This document shows positions 54,504 through 63,406 of a stretch of DNA of 64,000 nt, in pieces. Every line of letters starts with the position of its first letter. The first letter of the stretch is position 1. Origin of the DNA: Pseudoroseomonas ludipueritiae (GTDB lineage Bacteria; Pseudomonadota; Alphaproteobacteria; Acetobacterales; Acetobacteraceae). Position numbers and translations under genes: made by a program. The stretch lies in NCBI RefSeq assembly GCF_014490445.1, contig NZ_JACTUZ010000003.1, forward strand, positions 43,529-107,528, written 5' to 3'. Under the pieces are notes generated by a model. The model saw only the letters and a list, made by a program, of their open reading frames with translations, did no database searches and was not told where the DNA came from.

Positions 54504-55342
54504 GGGGAGTTCCTCTTGTCGCGCGATGGCGGCGTGGGGCCGGCGTTCTTGCTTGTTGTTGCCGCATCGGCCGGGGCCTGCGGGGGCAATGGACTCCAGC
54601 GGCGTTCGCCCTGGGCACCGGTCCGCTGCAACTGTATCTGGAAGGTGAAGCGGTCTGGCCGGTAGAGCGCGTGCAGATGCTCCACCGCCCGCCCCGCCTC
54701 ATCCTCCACCAGGCGGGTGAGCGAGAGCAGCGGCGCGCCGATCTCCAGTTGCAGCAGCCCGGCCACCTCGGGCCCGGCCAGCGTGGCGCTGATGCTCTGC
54801 TGCGCGCGGCCGACCACCACGCCGGAGCGTTCCAGCAACGCCAGCAAGGGCTGGCTGGCGAGTTCCGCCTCGGAATAGGTCTGGCCGACCTGCTCCGGCA
54901 CATGCGTCGTGAGATGGGAGAAGGGCGCATCGCCGATCATGCGCAGGCGCACGGCGCGCTGCGCCTTCTCGCCGGGCCGCAGGCCGAGCGCCGTGGCCAC
55001 CGGCGCGGCCGGCACGGCATAGCCGAAGGACAGCAGCCGCACCTCCGTGCTGCGCCCCATTTCCTTCAAATGCGAGAAGACATCGGAGAAGTCGAGGACC
55101 GTGGTGCCCAGCGAGGCCGGCGCGCGGACGAAGGTGCCGACGCCGGGCCGGCGTTCCAGCATCTTCTCGGCGGCCAACTGGTCGAGCGCGCGGCGGATGG
55201 TGACGCGGGAGACGCCATGGGCCGCCGCGAGGTCCGGCTCCCCCGGCAGACGCTCGCCCACCGCCAGGGCGCCGCTGCTGATGCGGTCCCGCAACAGCAA
55301 ATAAATGCGGCGCGCCTTGAAAGGCTCGACGGCGGCGTCCAA
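54500..55342 (-). CDS. GntR-family regulator, HutC/UTRA type
   Basis: 280 aa. Winged helix (FKARRIYLLLRDRISSGAL, LPGEPDLAAAHGVSRVTIRRAL, LERRPGVGTFV) and a UTRA ligand domain (EKAQRAVRLRMIGDAPFSHL, with LLSLTRLVEDEAGRAVEHLH). It ends in a polar tail of about 35 residues. First gene of the minus-strand Liv operon, so it probably senses the transported compound and regulates its own operon. Confidence 0.9.
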   Translation of the reverse strand: MDAAVEPFKARRIYLLLRDRISSGALAVGERLPGEPDLAAAHGVSRVTIRRALDQLAAEKMLERRPGVGTFVRAPASLGTTVLDFSDVFSHLKEMGRSTEVRLLSFGYAVPAAPVATALGLRPGEKAQRAVRLRMIGDAPFSHLTTHVPEQVGQTYSEAELASQPLLALLERSGVVVGRAQQSISATLAGPEVAGLLQLEIGAPLLSLTRLVEDEAGRAVEHLHALYRPDRFTFQIQLQRTGAQGERRWSPLPPQAPADAATTSKNAGPTPPSRDKRNSP

Positions 55343-55679
55343 GCGCTTCCTCTCCTTTCACGGTCCAGGCCGTGCTGTCTGGTTTCTAAGGCCACTTCCT
55401 GTCTAGCGTAAGGGACAGCAACGGGTCGTCAATTGCTTTTTGGCGGCCATCCATGGCGGTGGGGGTGGCGTGACCGTCGCGGCCACGCATTCTTCGCCAG
55501 GGCATGGGGGAATGGGCAAGGCTTTCCCGCCAAGGCGCGACATTTCATTTAGGAAAGGATGTGCGGAAGGGCTAGGCGCCCGCCATTCCGGCAGGGCGCG
55601 ACGGGTCTGCGGGGTCCCGAACCGGCGAAGCCGCGCCGGGTTGCTTCCCGGCGCGGCGCGCGGTCGTCAGGCTGGAGGA
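55343..55679. other. Intergenic stretch with no supported gene
   Basis: 337 nt upstream of the HutC-type regulator and downstream of the GAF gene, both on the minus strand. It should hold the promoter of the Liv operon. The part nearest the gene (about 55375-55440) is less GC-rich. I could not identify a confident promoter, operator or terminator. Confidence 0.4.
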
Positions 55680-56189
55680 TCAGCCGGCCGTGGCGGCATC
55701 CGCGCGCGGGCCGGACAGCCAGTCCGGCAGCGCCAGGAGTGCCAGGATGCGCCCCATCTCAATCCGCTCCGGGCGGAGTTCCGCCTCGGGCCAGAGCAGG
55801 TTCAGCGTGCCCAGGCATTCCCCGCCATGCATGATGGGGAAGTTGACGATGCTGCGCAGGCCGAGGCCCAGGATCACCTCATGATCCGCGAAATGCGCGC
55901 GGATCGCGTCCTCGCCCTCACCCTCGAAGCGGCGGCCTTCCAGCAGCACCTGCCGGCCCCAGGCGGTATCCCGCTTCGGCTTGCGGCCGCCCACCGGGTA
56001 TTCCGCGGGGCGGGAGCTGAAAAGGCGCTGCACCGTCATGGCCTGGCGGTCGAAGACCATGGCGGTGCAGAGCTGCTGCCCGGTGAAGTCGCGTGCCACC
56101 CGGTCGGCGGCGCGGATGCGGGGCAGCGGCCCGCCCTCGCGCGCCGCCGCCTCGAATGCTTCAATCAGGGCCGGGAGAAACTCAGGCAT
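55680..56189 (-). CDS. Stand-alone GAF-domain protein
   Basis: 169 aa, a single GAF domain (FTGQQLCTAMVFDRQAMTVQ, GLGLRSIVNFPIMHGGECLG, TLNLLW) with short N- and C-terminal helices. No output domain. The start overlaps the stop of the upstream Bug gene by 8 nt, so it is translated with a transport receptor and a GntR regulator. It may bind a small ligand; the function is unknown. Confidence 0.8.
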   Translation of the reverse strand: MPEFLPALIEAFEAAAREGGPLPRIRAADRVARDFTGQQLCTAMVFDRQAMTVQRLFSSRPAEYPVGGRKPKRDTAWGRQVLLEGRRFEGEGEDAIRAHFADHEVILGLGLRSIVNFPIMHGGECLGTLNLLWPEAELRPERIEMGRILALLALPDWLSGPRADAATAG

Positions 56190-57177
56190 CGGTCTTGTCG
56201 ATGCCGAGGTCCTGAATGACCTTGCGCCACTTCACCGCGTCCTGGCGCAGCCGCTCGCCGAAGGCGGCGGGGGTCTCGTTCACCACCTCGACGCCAATGG
56301 CGGCCATCTTGTCCTTCACGTCTGGCAGCATCAGCGCCTTGTTCATCTCGGCGTTCAGGCGGCTGGTCAGCGCGGGCGGCATGCCCTTGGGGCCGAGCGC
56401 GGCGTACCACACGGCCATCTCGTAGCCCGGCAGGCTCTCGCTCACCGTCGGCGCATCCGGCAGCAGGGGGGAGCGCTGCCCTTCCGTCACCGCCAGCAGC
56501 TTCAGCCGCCCGTTGCGCACATGGTCCAGCGTCTGCGTGCCGGCGGAGAAGAGAAGCTGCGTCTGGCCAGCCACCGTGTCCAGCACCGCCGGGGCACCGC
56601 CGCGATAGGGAACATGCACCATGTCCAGCCCCGCCATCTGCGCGAACATCGCGGCGCAGAGATGGTTGGTGGAACCGGCGCCGGCGGAGGCATAGGCGAC
56701 CTTGCCCGAATTGGCCTTCGCATAGGCGATGAATTCCGGGACGGTGTTGGCCGGCACCGAGGGATGCACCACCATGGTGTTCAGCACATAGGCCAGCAGC
56801 GCGATGGGGGTGAAATCCTCCACGCCGTTGAAGGTCATGTTGCTGAACAGCGCATCGTTCATCGCATGCGTGCTCATGGAGCCGACCAGCAGCGTATGCC
56901 CGTCCGGCGCCGAGCGCGCCACAAAGGACGAGCCGATATTGCCGGAGGCGCCGGAGCGGTTCTCCACCACGAAGGGCTGGCCGAAGGCCATGCGCAGCGG
57001 CTCCGCCAGCATGCGGGCGAGGATGTCGGTCGAGCCGCCCGGCGCCCAGGGCACGATCACGTTGACAGGGCGGTTCGGATAGCCCTCCTGCGCCCGCGCG
57101 GCGCGCGGGGCGGCCGCGATGGCGGGCGCGGCGAGAAGGGAAAGCGCCGCACGGCGCGACAGATGCAATCGGGTCAT
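56182..57177 (-). CDS. Bug-family periplasmic receptor (orphan)
   Basis: 331 aa. Leader with RR (LHLSRRAALSLLAAPAIAAA), then VNVIVPWAPGGSTDILAR, ENRSGASGNIG and SAPDGHTLLVG. Overlaps the GntR stop by 4 nt (ATGA) and the GAF gene by 8 nt. No TctA/B nearby. It is divergent from the gamma-glutamyltransferase-like gene that the same regulator probably controls. Confidence 0.9.
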   Translation of the reverse strand: MTRLHLSRRAALSLLAAPAIAAAPRAARAQEGYPNRPVNVIVPWAPGGSTDILARMLAEPLRMAFGQPFVVENRSGASGNIGSSFVARSAPDGHTLLVGSMSTHAMNDALFSNMTFNGVEDFTPIALLAYVLNTMVVHPSVPANTVPEFIAYAKANSGKVAYASAGAGSTNHLCAAMFAQMAGLDMVHVPYRGGAPAVLDTVAGQTQLLFSAGTQTLDHVRNGRLKLLAVTEGQRSPLLPDAPTVSESLPGYEMAVWYAALGPKGMPPALTSRLNAEMNKALMLPDVKDKMAAIGVEVVNETPAAFGERLRQDAVKWRKVIQDLGIDKTDA

Positions 57178-57986
57178 GGCCTGGATGTCCTGCGGGACGC
57201 TGCCCGCTCAGGGGGTTCAACCGTCGTGGCGTGGGCTTCCGCGTGTTGGTTCCGCGGTTCCGGCAGGTCGTCACAGCCGCTGCCCTCGTCCTGGATGGCA
57301 AGGGAGACCGACTGGAGGTGGCCGCGCATGGCGCGCTGGGCGGCGGCGGCGTCACGCCGGGCGATGGCGGCGGAAATGGCGAGATGCTCCAGCGCCGAGG
57401 CCTGGCGCATGGGCGCAGTGGTGATGGCGGCGCGCAGCCGGCCCCAGTCCGTCTGGGCGCGGCTGGCCTCCACTTCCTGGAATGCGGCCAGCAGCAGCGG
57501 GTTGTGGCAGGCGGCGGCGATGGCGCTGTGGAAGGCGCCGTCCCAGAGGCCCCAGCTTGTCTCGTCCCGCGTCTCGGCGCCACGGCCGGCGGCGCGGGCG
57601 ATGGAATCGATATCGGCCGCCGTGGCCTTCATGGCGGCCAGCGCGGCCAGGGCAGGCTCCAGGGTCAGGCGCGCTTCCATGATGGCCAGCGGGTTGCTGG
57701 CTCTGGCGCGCGGCTCCGGCCGGGTGGTGGCGCCGGCGGGCTTCGGCCCCAGGAAGGTGCCCTGCCCCACGCCGCGCCAGATGCGGCCTTGCAGCTCCAG
57801 CTCGCCCAATGCCTCGCGCAATGCGCGGCGGCTGACGCCGAGCAGTGCGGTGAGCTGACGTTCGGGCAGCAGCCGGTCGCCGGGCATCAACCCAGCCTCT
57901 CGCAGATGGGTATCGAGCCGGTCGGCCGCGAGGCGGACGGACATGGGACCTTTGGTAGATGAGACCATGGCCCAGCGCAAGGCCAT
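57174..57986 (-). CDS. GntR-family regulator, FCD type
   Basis: 270 aa. Winged helix (RLAADRLDTHLREAGLMPGD, LLPERQLTALLGVSRRALRE, ALGELELQGRIWRGVGQGTF) and an FCD domain (LWDGAFHSAIAAACHNPLLL, EHLAISAAIARRD). ATG 57986 has a perfect AGGAGG 6-7 nt upstream; a shorter start at 57968 is possible. Divergent from the gamma-glutamyltransferase-like gene, with a strong palindrome in front of that gene. Paralogue of the regulator at 30893-31576. Confidence 0.9.
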   Translation of the reverse strand: MALRWAMVSSTKGPMSVRLAADRLDTHLREAGLMPGDRLLPERQLTALLGVSRRALREALGELELQGRIWRGVGQGTFLGPKPAGATTRPEPRARASNPLAIMEARLTLEPALAALAAMKATAADIDSIARAAGRGAETRDETSWGLWDGAFHSAIAAACHNPLLLAAFQEVEASRAQTDWGRLRAAITTAPMRQASALEHLAISAAIARRDAAAAQRAMRGHLQSVSLAIQDEGSGCDDLPEPRNQHAEAHATTVEPPERAASRRTSRP

Positions 57987-58050
57987 CACCTTCCCTCCTG
58001 CAATTTGCTGCATTAGAAGCGGTGCCGTGCCCGGCCAGGGCGAGAGAATG

Positions 58051-58074
58051 TGGAACCAATGCGGATTGGTTCCA
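58051..58074. promoter_or_regulatory. Probable GntR operator, perfect palindrome
   Basis: Arms TGGAACCAAT (58051-58060) and ATTGGTTCCA (58065-58074) with a 4-nt centre, ending just before the Shine-Dalgarno of the downstream gene. It shares AACCAAT/ATTGGTT with the operator at 31596-31632, next to the paralogous regulator. Confidence 0.7.
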
Positions 58075-58091
58075 GAAAAGGAGCGCCGCCC

Positions 58092-59873
58092 ATGTTCACC
58101 ACCCGCCCCGAGATCCGTGGCACCTTCGGCGCCGTGGCCAGCACCCACTGGCTGGCCAGCGCCGTCGGCATGTCGGTGCTGGAGCGGGGCGGCAATGCCT
58201 TCGACGCCGCCGCCGCCACCGGCTTCGTGCTGCAGATCGTGGAGCCGCACCTGAACGGTCCGGGCGGCGAGGTGCCCATCATCCTCAAGCGCCACGACGC
58301 GGCGGAGCCCCTGGTGATCTGCGGCCAGGGCCCCTTTCCCATGGGCGCCACGCCGGAGCATTTCGCCAGCCTGGGGCTGAAGCAGGTGCCCGGCACCGGC
58401 CTGCTGCCTTCCGTTGTGCCCGGCGCCTTCGATGCCTGGATGCTGCTGCTGCGCGACCATGGCACCTGGAGCCCGCGCGCCGTGCTGGAAGCCGCCATCG
58501 GCTATGCCGAGGAAGGCTTCCCCGTGCTGCCGCGTGTCTCGGCCTCCATCCTGCCGGCGCGCGAGTTCTTCCCCGCCGAATGGCCTACCTCCGCCGAGGT
58601 CTGGCTGCCGGGCGGCGAGGTGCCGCGCCCGCGCGCCCGGCTCCGCACGCCGGGCATCGCCGCCACCTATCGCCGCATCCTGGCCGAGGCCGAGGCGGCG
58701 GGCCCCGACCGCGAGCGCCAGATCGAGGCCGCGCGGGATGCCTTCTACCGTGGCTTCGTGGCCGAGGCGGTGGACCGCTTCTACCGCACGGCGGAGCTGA
58801 TGGATTCCAGCGGCCGCCGCCACGGCGGCGTGCTGCGCGCCGATGACTTCGCCCGCTACCGGGCACAGGTGGAGCGCACCGTCTCGCGCGACTACGCGGG
58901 CGTCACGGTGCACAAGACCGGCCCCTGGGGCCAGGGCCCGGTGCTGCTGCAGACCCTGGCGCTGCTGGAAGGCTATGACATCGCGGGCATGGACCCGGCG
59001 GGGGAGCAGTTCGTCCACACCGTCGTGGAATGCATGAAGCTTTCCTATGCCGACCGCGAGGTCTTCTACGGCGACCCGGATGCTTCCGAGATCCCGCTCG
59101 ACACGCTGCTCTCGCGCGAATACGCCGACTGCCGCCGCGGCCTGGTGCGCGAGGCCGCCTCGCTCGACCTCACGCCCGGGGACCTGCCTGGCGCCGCCGA
59201 GGCCATGCGCCGCATCCTGGCCATGGCCGGGGCGGAAACGCCGGTGGGCATCGGCTTCGGCGAGCCCACCTTCGCGCCACTGCCGGTGGAATGGGGTGAC
59301 ACGGTGCACCTGGACGTGGTGGACCGCTGGGGCAACATGATCTCCGCCACGCCTTCGGGCGGCTGGCTGCAATCATCCCCGGCGGTGCCGGGCCTCGGCT
59401 TCTCCATCTCCACGCGCGGCCAGATGGGCTGGCTGAATGCCGGCCTGCCGAGCGACCTGCGCCCCGGCACCCGCCCCCGCACCACCCTGACGCCGACGCT
59501 GGTGACGAAGGATGGCGAGGCCTGCCTCGCCATGGGCACGCCGGGCGGCGACCAGCAGGACCAATGGACCCTGGCCGTGCTGCTGCGGCGGCTGCACCAT
59601 GGGCTGGACCTGCAGGCGGCGATCGACCTTCCGCTCTTCACCAGCAAGCACTTCCCGCAATCCTTCTACCCCCGCACCTTCGAGCCCGGCCGCCTGCTGG
59701 TGGAGGACCGCATCGGCCCCGAGGCCATCGCGGCGCTGGAGCGCCGGGGGCACCGCGTGAAGGTGGAGGCGCCCTGGTCCCTGGGCCGCGTCTGTGCCGT
59801 GGGGCGGGAGGATGGCTTCGTCATCGCCGCCGCCACGCCGCGGCTGATGCAGGCCTATGCCATCGGCCGCTGA
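58092..59873 (+). CDS. Gamma-glutamyltransferase/Ntn-hydrolase family protein
   Basis: 593 aa with no obvious signal peptide, unlike periplasmic GGT. Family marks: VASTHWLASAVGMSVLERGG, NAFDAAAATGFVLQIVEPHL, NGPGGEVPIILK, then the autocleavage region with GDTVHLDVVDRWGNMIS, where the Thr should become the new N-terminal nucleophile, and later GTPGGDQQDQW. It follows an AGGAG and a GntR-type palindrome. It could act on gamma-glutamyl or cephalosporin-like amides, or another amide; true GGT activity is not certain. Confidence 0.87.
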   Translation: MFTTRPEIRGTFGAVASTHWLASAVGMSVLERGGNAFDAAAATGFVLQIVEPHLNGPGGEVPIILKRHDAAEPLVICGQGPFPMGATPEHFASLGLKQVPGTGLLPSVVPGAFDAWMLLLRDHGTWSPRAVLEAAIGYAEEGFPVLPRVSASILPAREFFPAEWPTSAEVWLPGGEVPRPRARLRTPGIAATYRRILAEAEAAGPDRERQIEAARDAFYRGFVAEAVDRFYRTAELMDSSGRRHGGVLRADDFARYRAQVERTVSRDYAGVTVHKTGPWGQGPVLLQTLALLEGYDIAGMDPAGEQFVHTVVECMKLSYADREVFYGDPDASEIPLDTLLSREYADCRRGLVREAASLDLTPGDLPGAAEAMRRILAMAGAETPVGIGFGEPTFAPLPVEWGDTVHLDVVDRWGNMISATPSGGWLQSSPAVPGLGFSISTRGQMGWLNAGLPSDLRPGTRPRTTLTPTLVTKDGEACLAMGTPGGDQQDQWTLAVLLRRLHHGLDLQAAIDLPLFTSKHFPQSFYPRTFEPGRLLVEDRIGPEAIAALERRGHRVKVEAPWSLGRVCAVGREDGFVIAAATPRLMQAYAIGR

Positions 59874-59883
59874 AGTCTAGGGC

Positions 59884-59903
59884 GGGGGCCCTTCCCGGCC
59901 CCC
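59884..59903. terminator. Bidirectional GC-rich hairpin
   Basis: Arms GGGGGCC (59884-59890) and GGCCCCC (59897-59903) with a CTTCCC loop, in the 39 nt between the convergent gamma-glutamyltransferase-like gene and a Bug gene. Followed by a short mixed C/T run on the plus strand only. Confidence 0.55.
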
Positions 59904-59912
59904 ACCCCTTGC

Positions 59913-60887
59913 CTATTCCGGCTCGATGCCGGCGGCGCGGACCATCTCCGCCCAGCGCGGCAATTCCCGCTCCACCAGCGCCGCCAGCGGGGCGGGGCCG
60001 GCCGGCAGCGCCTCGAAGCCGATGCCGGCCAGGCGCTGCACCACCGGCGGCCGTTGCAGGACGCGCACCAGCGCATCGCCCAGCGCGCCCGTCACCTCCC
60101 CCGGCGTGCCCGCCGGGGCGAAGACGCCGTTCCAGGCGGCGAGGTCGAAGCCCTCCACCCGGGCCTCGTGCAGGCTGGGCAGGTCCGGCATCAGGGCCGA
60201 GCGCTCCCGCGTGGTGACGGCCAGGGCCCGCAGCCGCCCCTCGCGGATATGGCCGAGGCTGGCGGTGATATCGATCATCATGGCGTCGATGCGGCCGCCG
60301 ATCACATCGGTCAACGCCTGCGGGGCGGAGCGGTAGGGCGCGGTGGTGGCCTGGAAGCCCGCCAGCCGCGCCAGCGTGGCCATGCCCACCACCCCGATGG
60401 CATTGGCCGAGGCGCAGTTCACCCCGCCCGGCTTTCCCTTGGCCCAGGCGATGAAGCTCGCCACGTCCCGCGCCGGCACCTCCGGCCCCACCACCAGCAG
60501 GAAGGCCGGGTTGCCCAGCCGCGCCACCGGCGCGAAGTCCCGCACCGGGTCGTAGTCGATCTGGCGCAGCAGCGCGGGATTGGCCGAATGCGTGGTATTG
60601 GTGGTCATGAACAGCGTGTGCCCGTCCGGCACCGCGCGGGCCACGGCCACCGCCGCGATGGCGCCATTGGCGCCCGGCCGGTTCTCGATCACCACCGTGC
60701 CGCCGATCTCCTCCGCCAGCAGCGGCGCCACGATGCGCGCGACGCCATCGGTGCCGGAACCGGCGGCGAAGGGCACCACCAGGGTCACCGGCCGCGCGGG
60801 CTTCCAGCCCGCGCCCTGCGCCCGGGCCGGCGCGGCGAGGGCCAGCCCGGCCAGCAGGCACCTGCGGGAAAGCCATGGAAGCGTCAT
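59913..60887 (-). CDS. Bug-family periplasmic receptor (orphan)
   Basis: 324 aa. Leader LPWLSRRCLLAGLALAAPARA, then VTLVVPFAAGSGTDGVAR, ENRPGANGAIA and AVPDGHTLFMT. It begins 4 nt after the stop of another Bug gene, so the two are a tandem pair at the end of the TPP enzyme-aldehyde dehydrogenase operon. Ligand unknown. Confidence 0.9.
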   Translation of the reverse strand: MTLPWLSRRCLLAGLALAAPARAQGAGWKPARPVTLVVPFAAGSGTDGVARIVAPLLAEEIGGTVVIENRPGANGAIAAVAVARAVPDGHTLFMTTNTTHSANPALLRQIDYDPVRDFAPVARLGNPAFLLVVGPEVPARDVASFIAWAKGKPGGVNCASANAIGVVGMATLARLAGFQATTAPYRSAPQALTDVIGGRIDAMMIDITASLGHIREGRLRALAVTTRERSALMPDLPSLHEARVEGFDLAAWNGVFAPAGTPGEVTGALGDALVRVLQRPPVVQRLAGIGFEALPAGPAPLAALVERELPRWAEMVRAAGIEPE

Positions 60888-60891
60888 GGGC

Positions 60892-61896
60892 CTATTCCAC
60901 CTTGATGTTGTGCTCGCGCAGCACGCGGCTCCAGAGGGCGATCTCGGATGCCATCGCCTCCCGGAAGGCCGCCGTCTCCGCGCCGGGCACGGTGGCGCCG
61001 GTTTCCTCCAGCCTGCGGCCGAAATCCTGGCCGCTCATGGCCGAGGCCATCACCGCCTGCATGCCCGCCAGCGCCTCCTGCGGCGTGCCGCGCGGCGCCA
61101 GCAGGCCGAACCAGGCATGGTGCACAAAATCGAGCCCCTGCTCCCGCGCCGTGGGCAGGTCCGGCAGCGCCGGCAGGCGCTCCGCCGCACCCACCGCCAT
61201 GGGCTTCAGCGCGCCGCCGCGAAGCTGCCCGGCGACCGTGGGATAGACCGGCAGGATGAACTGCACCTGCCCGCCGATCAGATCCGTCACCGCCTGGGCC
61301 ATGCCACGGTAGCTGACATGGTTGAGCCGGATGCCGGCGGCCTCCTGCAACAGCTCGGCCTGCAGGTGCGGCACGCTGCCGATGCCGCCGGAGCCGTAGA
61401 AAAGCTGCCCCGGCCGCGCCTTGGCATAGGCCAGGAAGCCCTTGAGGTCCTGCACCGGCAGCGAGGGGGCGGCGGTCAGCAGCGGCGGGTATTGCGCCAG
61501 CAGCGAGACCGGCTCCAGGTCCTGGCGGGGGTCGAAGCCGACATCGCGCCCGGCGGCGGCGGCGATGGCCAGGGAATTATCCGTCAGCAGCACGGTGGTG
61601 GCGTCCGGCGCGGCGCGCGCCACGGCCTGCCAGCCCACGGCGCCGCCGCCGCCGGTGCGGTTCTCCACCACGAAGGACTGCCCGGTGAGTTCCTGCAGGC
61701 GGCTGGCGAGATGGCGGGCCAGGAAATCGGCGGTGCCACCAGCCGCCAGGGGAACGATGACCCGCACCGGCCGGTCTGCGGGCCAGGCGGGCCGGGACGA
61801 GGTCGTGGCACGCACCAGGGCCGGGCGCGCCAGCAGGGCGGGGGCACCGGCCAGCAGCAGCGCCGCCCCGCGCCGGGTGAGCCGGGGCGCGCTCAT
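60892..61896 (-). CDS. Bug-family periplasmic receptor (orphan)
   Basis: 334 aa. Leader with LTRRGAALLLAGAPALLARP. Bug motifs VRVIVPLAAGGTADFLAR, ENRTGGGGAVG and AAPDATTVLLT, the last slightly off consensus (DGYT is DATT). The ATG overlaps the aldehyde dehydrogenase stop by 4 nt. Second orphan pair in the window next to catabolic enzymes. Confidence 0.9.
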   Translation of the reverse strand: MSAPRLTRRGAALLLAGAPALLARPALVRATTSSRPAWPADRPVRVIVPLAAGGTADFLARHLASRLQELTGQSFVVENRTGGGGAVGWQAVARAAPDATTVLLTDNSLAIAAAAGRDVGFDPRQDLEPVSLLAQYPPLLTAAPSLPVQDLKGFLAYAKARPGQLFYGSGGIGSVPHLQAELLQEAAGIRLNHVSYRGMAQAVTDLIGGQVQFILPVYPTVAGQLRGGALKPMAVGAAERLPALPDLPTAREQGLDFVHHAWFGLLAPRGTPQEALAGMQAVMASAMSGQDFGRRLEETGATVPGAETAAFREAMASEIALWSRVLREHNIKVE

Positions 61897-63377
61897 TGCT
61901 CCAGCCTCACATGGATGTTCTTGGACTGGGTATAGGCCAGCAGTTCCTCGATGCTTTCTTCCCGCCCGAGGCCCGACTGCTTGTAGCCGCCGAAGCCGGT
62001 GCCGATGAAATGCTTGCTGGTCTCGTTCACCCAGACGAAGCCAGCCTGCACGGCGGCGGCGTTGCGGTGCGCGGTGGCGAGGTCCCGCGTCCAGATCGAG
62101 GCGGTGAGGCCGTATTCCACGGCATTCACGTCCCGCAGCATCTGCGCCTCATCCTCCCAGCGCAGCACGGAGAGCACGGGGCCGAAGATCTCCTCCCGCG
62201 CGATGCGCATCCGCGGCGTGACGCCGGTGAAAATTGTGGGGCGCAGGTAGCAGCCGCGCGCCAGTTCCGGGTCATCCGGCGGGCCGCCGCCGGTCAGCAA
62301 TTCTGCGCCTTCCGCATGGGCGGATTCGACGAATTCCATGACGCGCCCGTGATGCGCGCGGCTGATCAGGCTGCCCACCTCCGTCTCCATCCGCGTCGGC
62401 AGGCCGGGGCGCATGGCGGAGACGATTTTTTCGAGCTCCGCCACCACGGCATCATGGATATCGGCATGGAGAAAGGCGCGGGAGGTGGAGCCGCAGGACT
62501 GGCCGCACCAGGTGAAGTTCATGCCGCGCGCCAGCCCTGCCGCCACTTTCGCGGGGTCGGAATCCGCATGGGCGATCAAGGCATTCTTGCCACCCAGCTC
62601 CAGCAGCACGGGCTTGATCCGGTCGGCCGCCGCGCGCAGCACGGCGCGGCCGGCGGGCACGCTGCCGATCAGCGCCACCTTGTCCACGCCGGGATGCGCC
62701 ACCAGCGCGGCACCCGCCTCCCGCCCGCCGGAGAGCACGTTGAAGACGCCAGGCGGGAAGTGGTCGCCCGCGATCTCCATCAGCCGCAGCGCGGAAAGCG
62801 GCGCCTGCTCCGGCGTCTTGACGATCACGGCATTGCCGGCGGCCAGCGGCGCCGCCGCGCGCAGCGTCGCGAACATGATGGGGTGGTTGAAGGGGATGAT
62901 CTTGGCCACCACGCCCCAGGGCTCGCGCACGGAGTAGTTCACCACCCCCTCGCCCATCGGCACGGTGTCGCCTTTCATCTCCGTCACCAGCCCGGCGAAA
63001 TAGTCGCAGCCATCGGCCGACATTTCGAGATCATGCAGCAGCGCGCGCAGCGGATTGCCGCCGTCGATGGCATCGATCAGCGCCAGTTCCCGCGCATGCG
63101 CGCGCAGCACATCGCCGAAGCGGCGCAGGATCTTGGCGCGCTCCAGCGGCGGCACGCGGCGCCAGTGCTCGAAGCCCTCCCGCGCGGCGGCCACGGCGGC
63201 ATCCACATCGGCGGCACCGGCGGCGGCCACCTCGCCCAGGGCCTCGCCCGTGGCGGGGCTTTCCACCGCGAGGCGGGTGCCGCCAAGCGGCTCATGCCAG
63301 GCGCCGCCATAGAACAGGCCGCGCCGTTCCGGCAGTTTCACCCCTGCTGACAGGGTGGCGGACAGGTCGTCCGGCAT
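61893..63377 (-). CDS. NAD(P)-dependent aldehyde dehydrogenase
   Basis: 494 aa. Family motifs: PWGVVAKIIPFNHPIMF, KTPEQAPLSALRLMEIAG, VALIGSVPAGRAVLRAA, LELGGKNALI with the general-base Glu, and WCGQSCGSTSRAFL with the catalytic Cys, then EIFGPVLSVLRW. It is 29 nt after the stop of a TPP-dependent enzyme gene. A 2-oxo acid decarboxylated by that enzyme would give an aldehyde which this enzyme would oxidise to an acid. Substrate unassigned. Confidence 0.94.
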   Translation of the reverse strand: MPDDLSATLSAGVKLPERRGLFYGGAWHEPLGGTRLAVESPATGEALGEVAAAGAADVDAAVAAAREGFEHWRRVPPLERAKILRRFGDVLRAHARELALIDAIDGGNPLRALLHDLEMSADGCDYFAGLVTEMKGDTVPMGEGVVNYSVREPWGVVAKIIPFNHPIMFATLRAAAPLAAGNAVIVKTPEQAPLSALRLMEIAGDHFPPGVFNVLSGGREAGAALVAHPGVDKVALIGSVPAGRAVLRAAADRIKPVLLELGGKNALIAHADSDPAKVAAGLARGMNFTWCGQSCGSTSRAFLHADIHDAVVAELEKIVSAMRPGLPTRMETEVGSLISRAHHGRVMEFVESAHAEGAELLTGGGPPDDPELARGCYLRPTIFTGVTPRMRIAREEIFGPVLSVLRWEDEAQMLRDVNAVEYGLTASIWTRDLATAHRNAAAVQAGFVWVNETSKHFIGTGFGGYKQSGLGREESIEELLAYTQSKNIHVRLEQ

Positions 63378-63406
63378 GGTGTTGTTCCTCCCGATTTTTG
63401 TTGTTC

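Noticed and set aside
58012-59372. Frame upstream of and opposite the gamma-glutamyltransferase gene, joined to the GntR protein
   Set aside because: The regulator begins at a perfect Shine-Dalgarno at 57986; the upstream extension is antisense of the enzyme gene.
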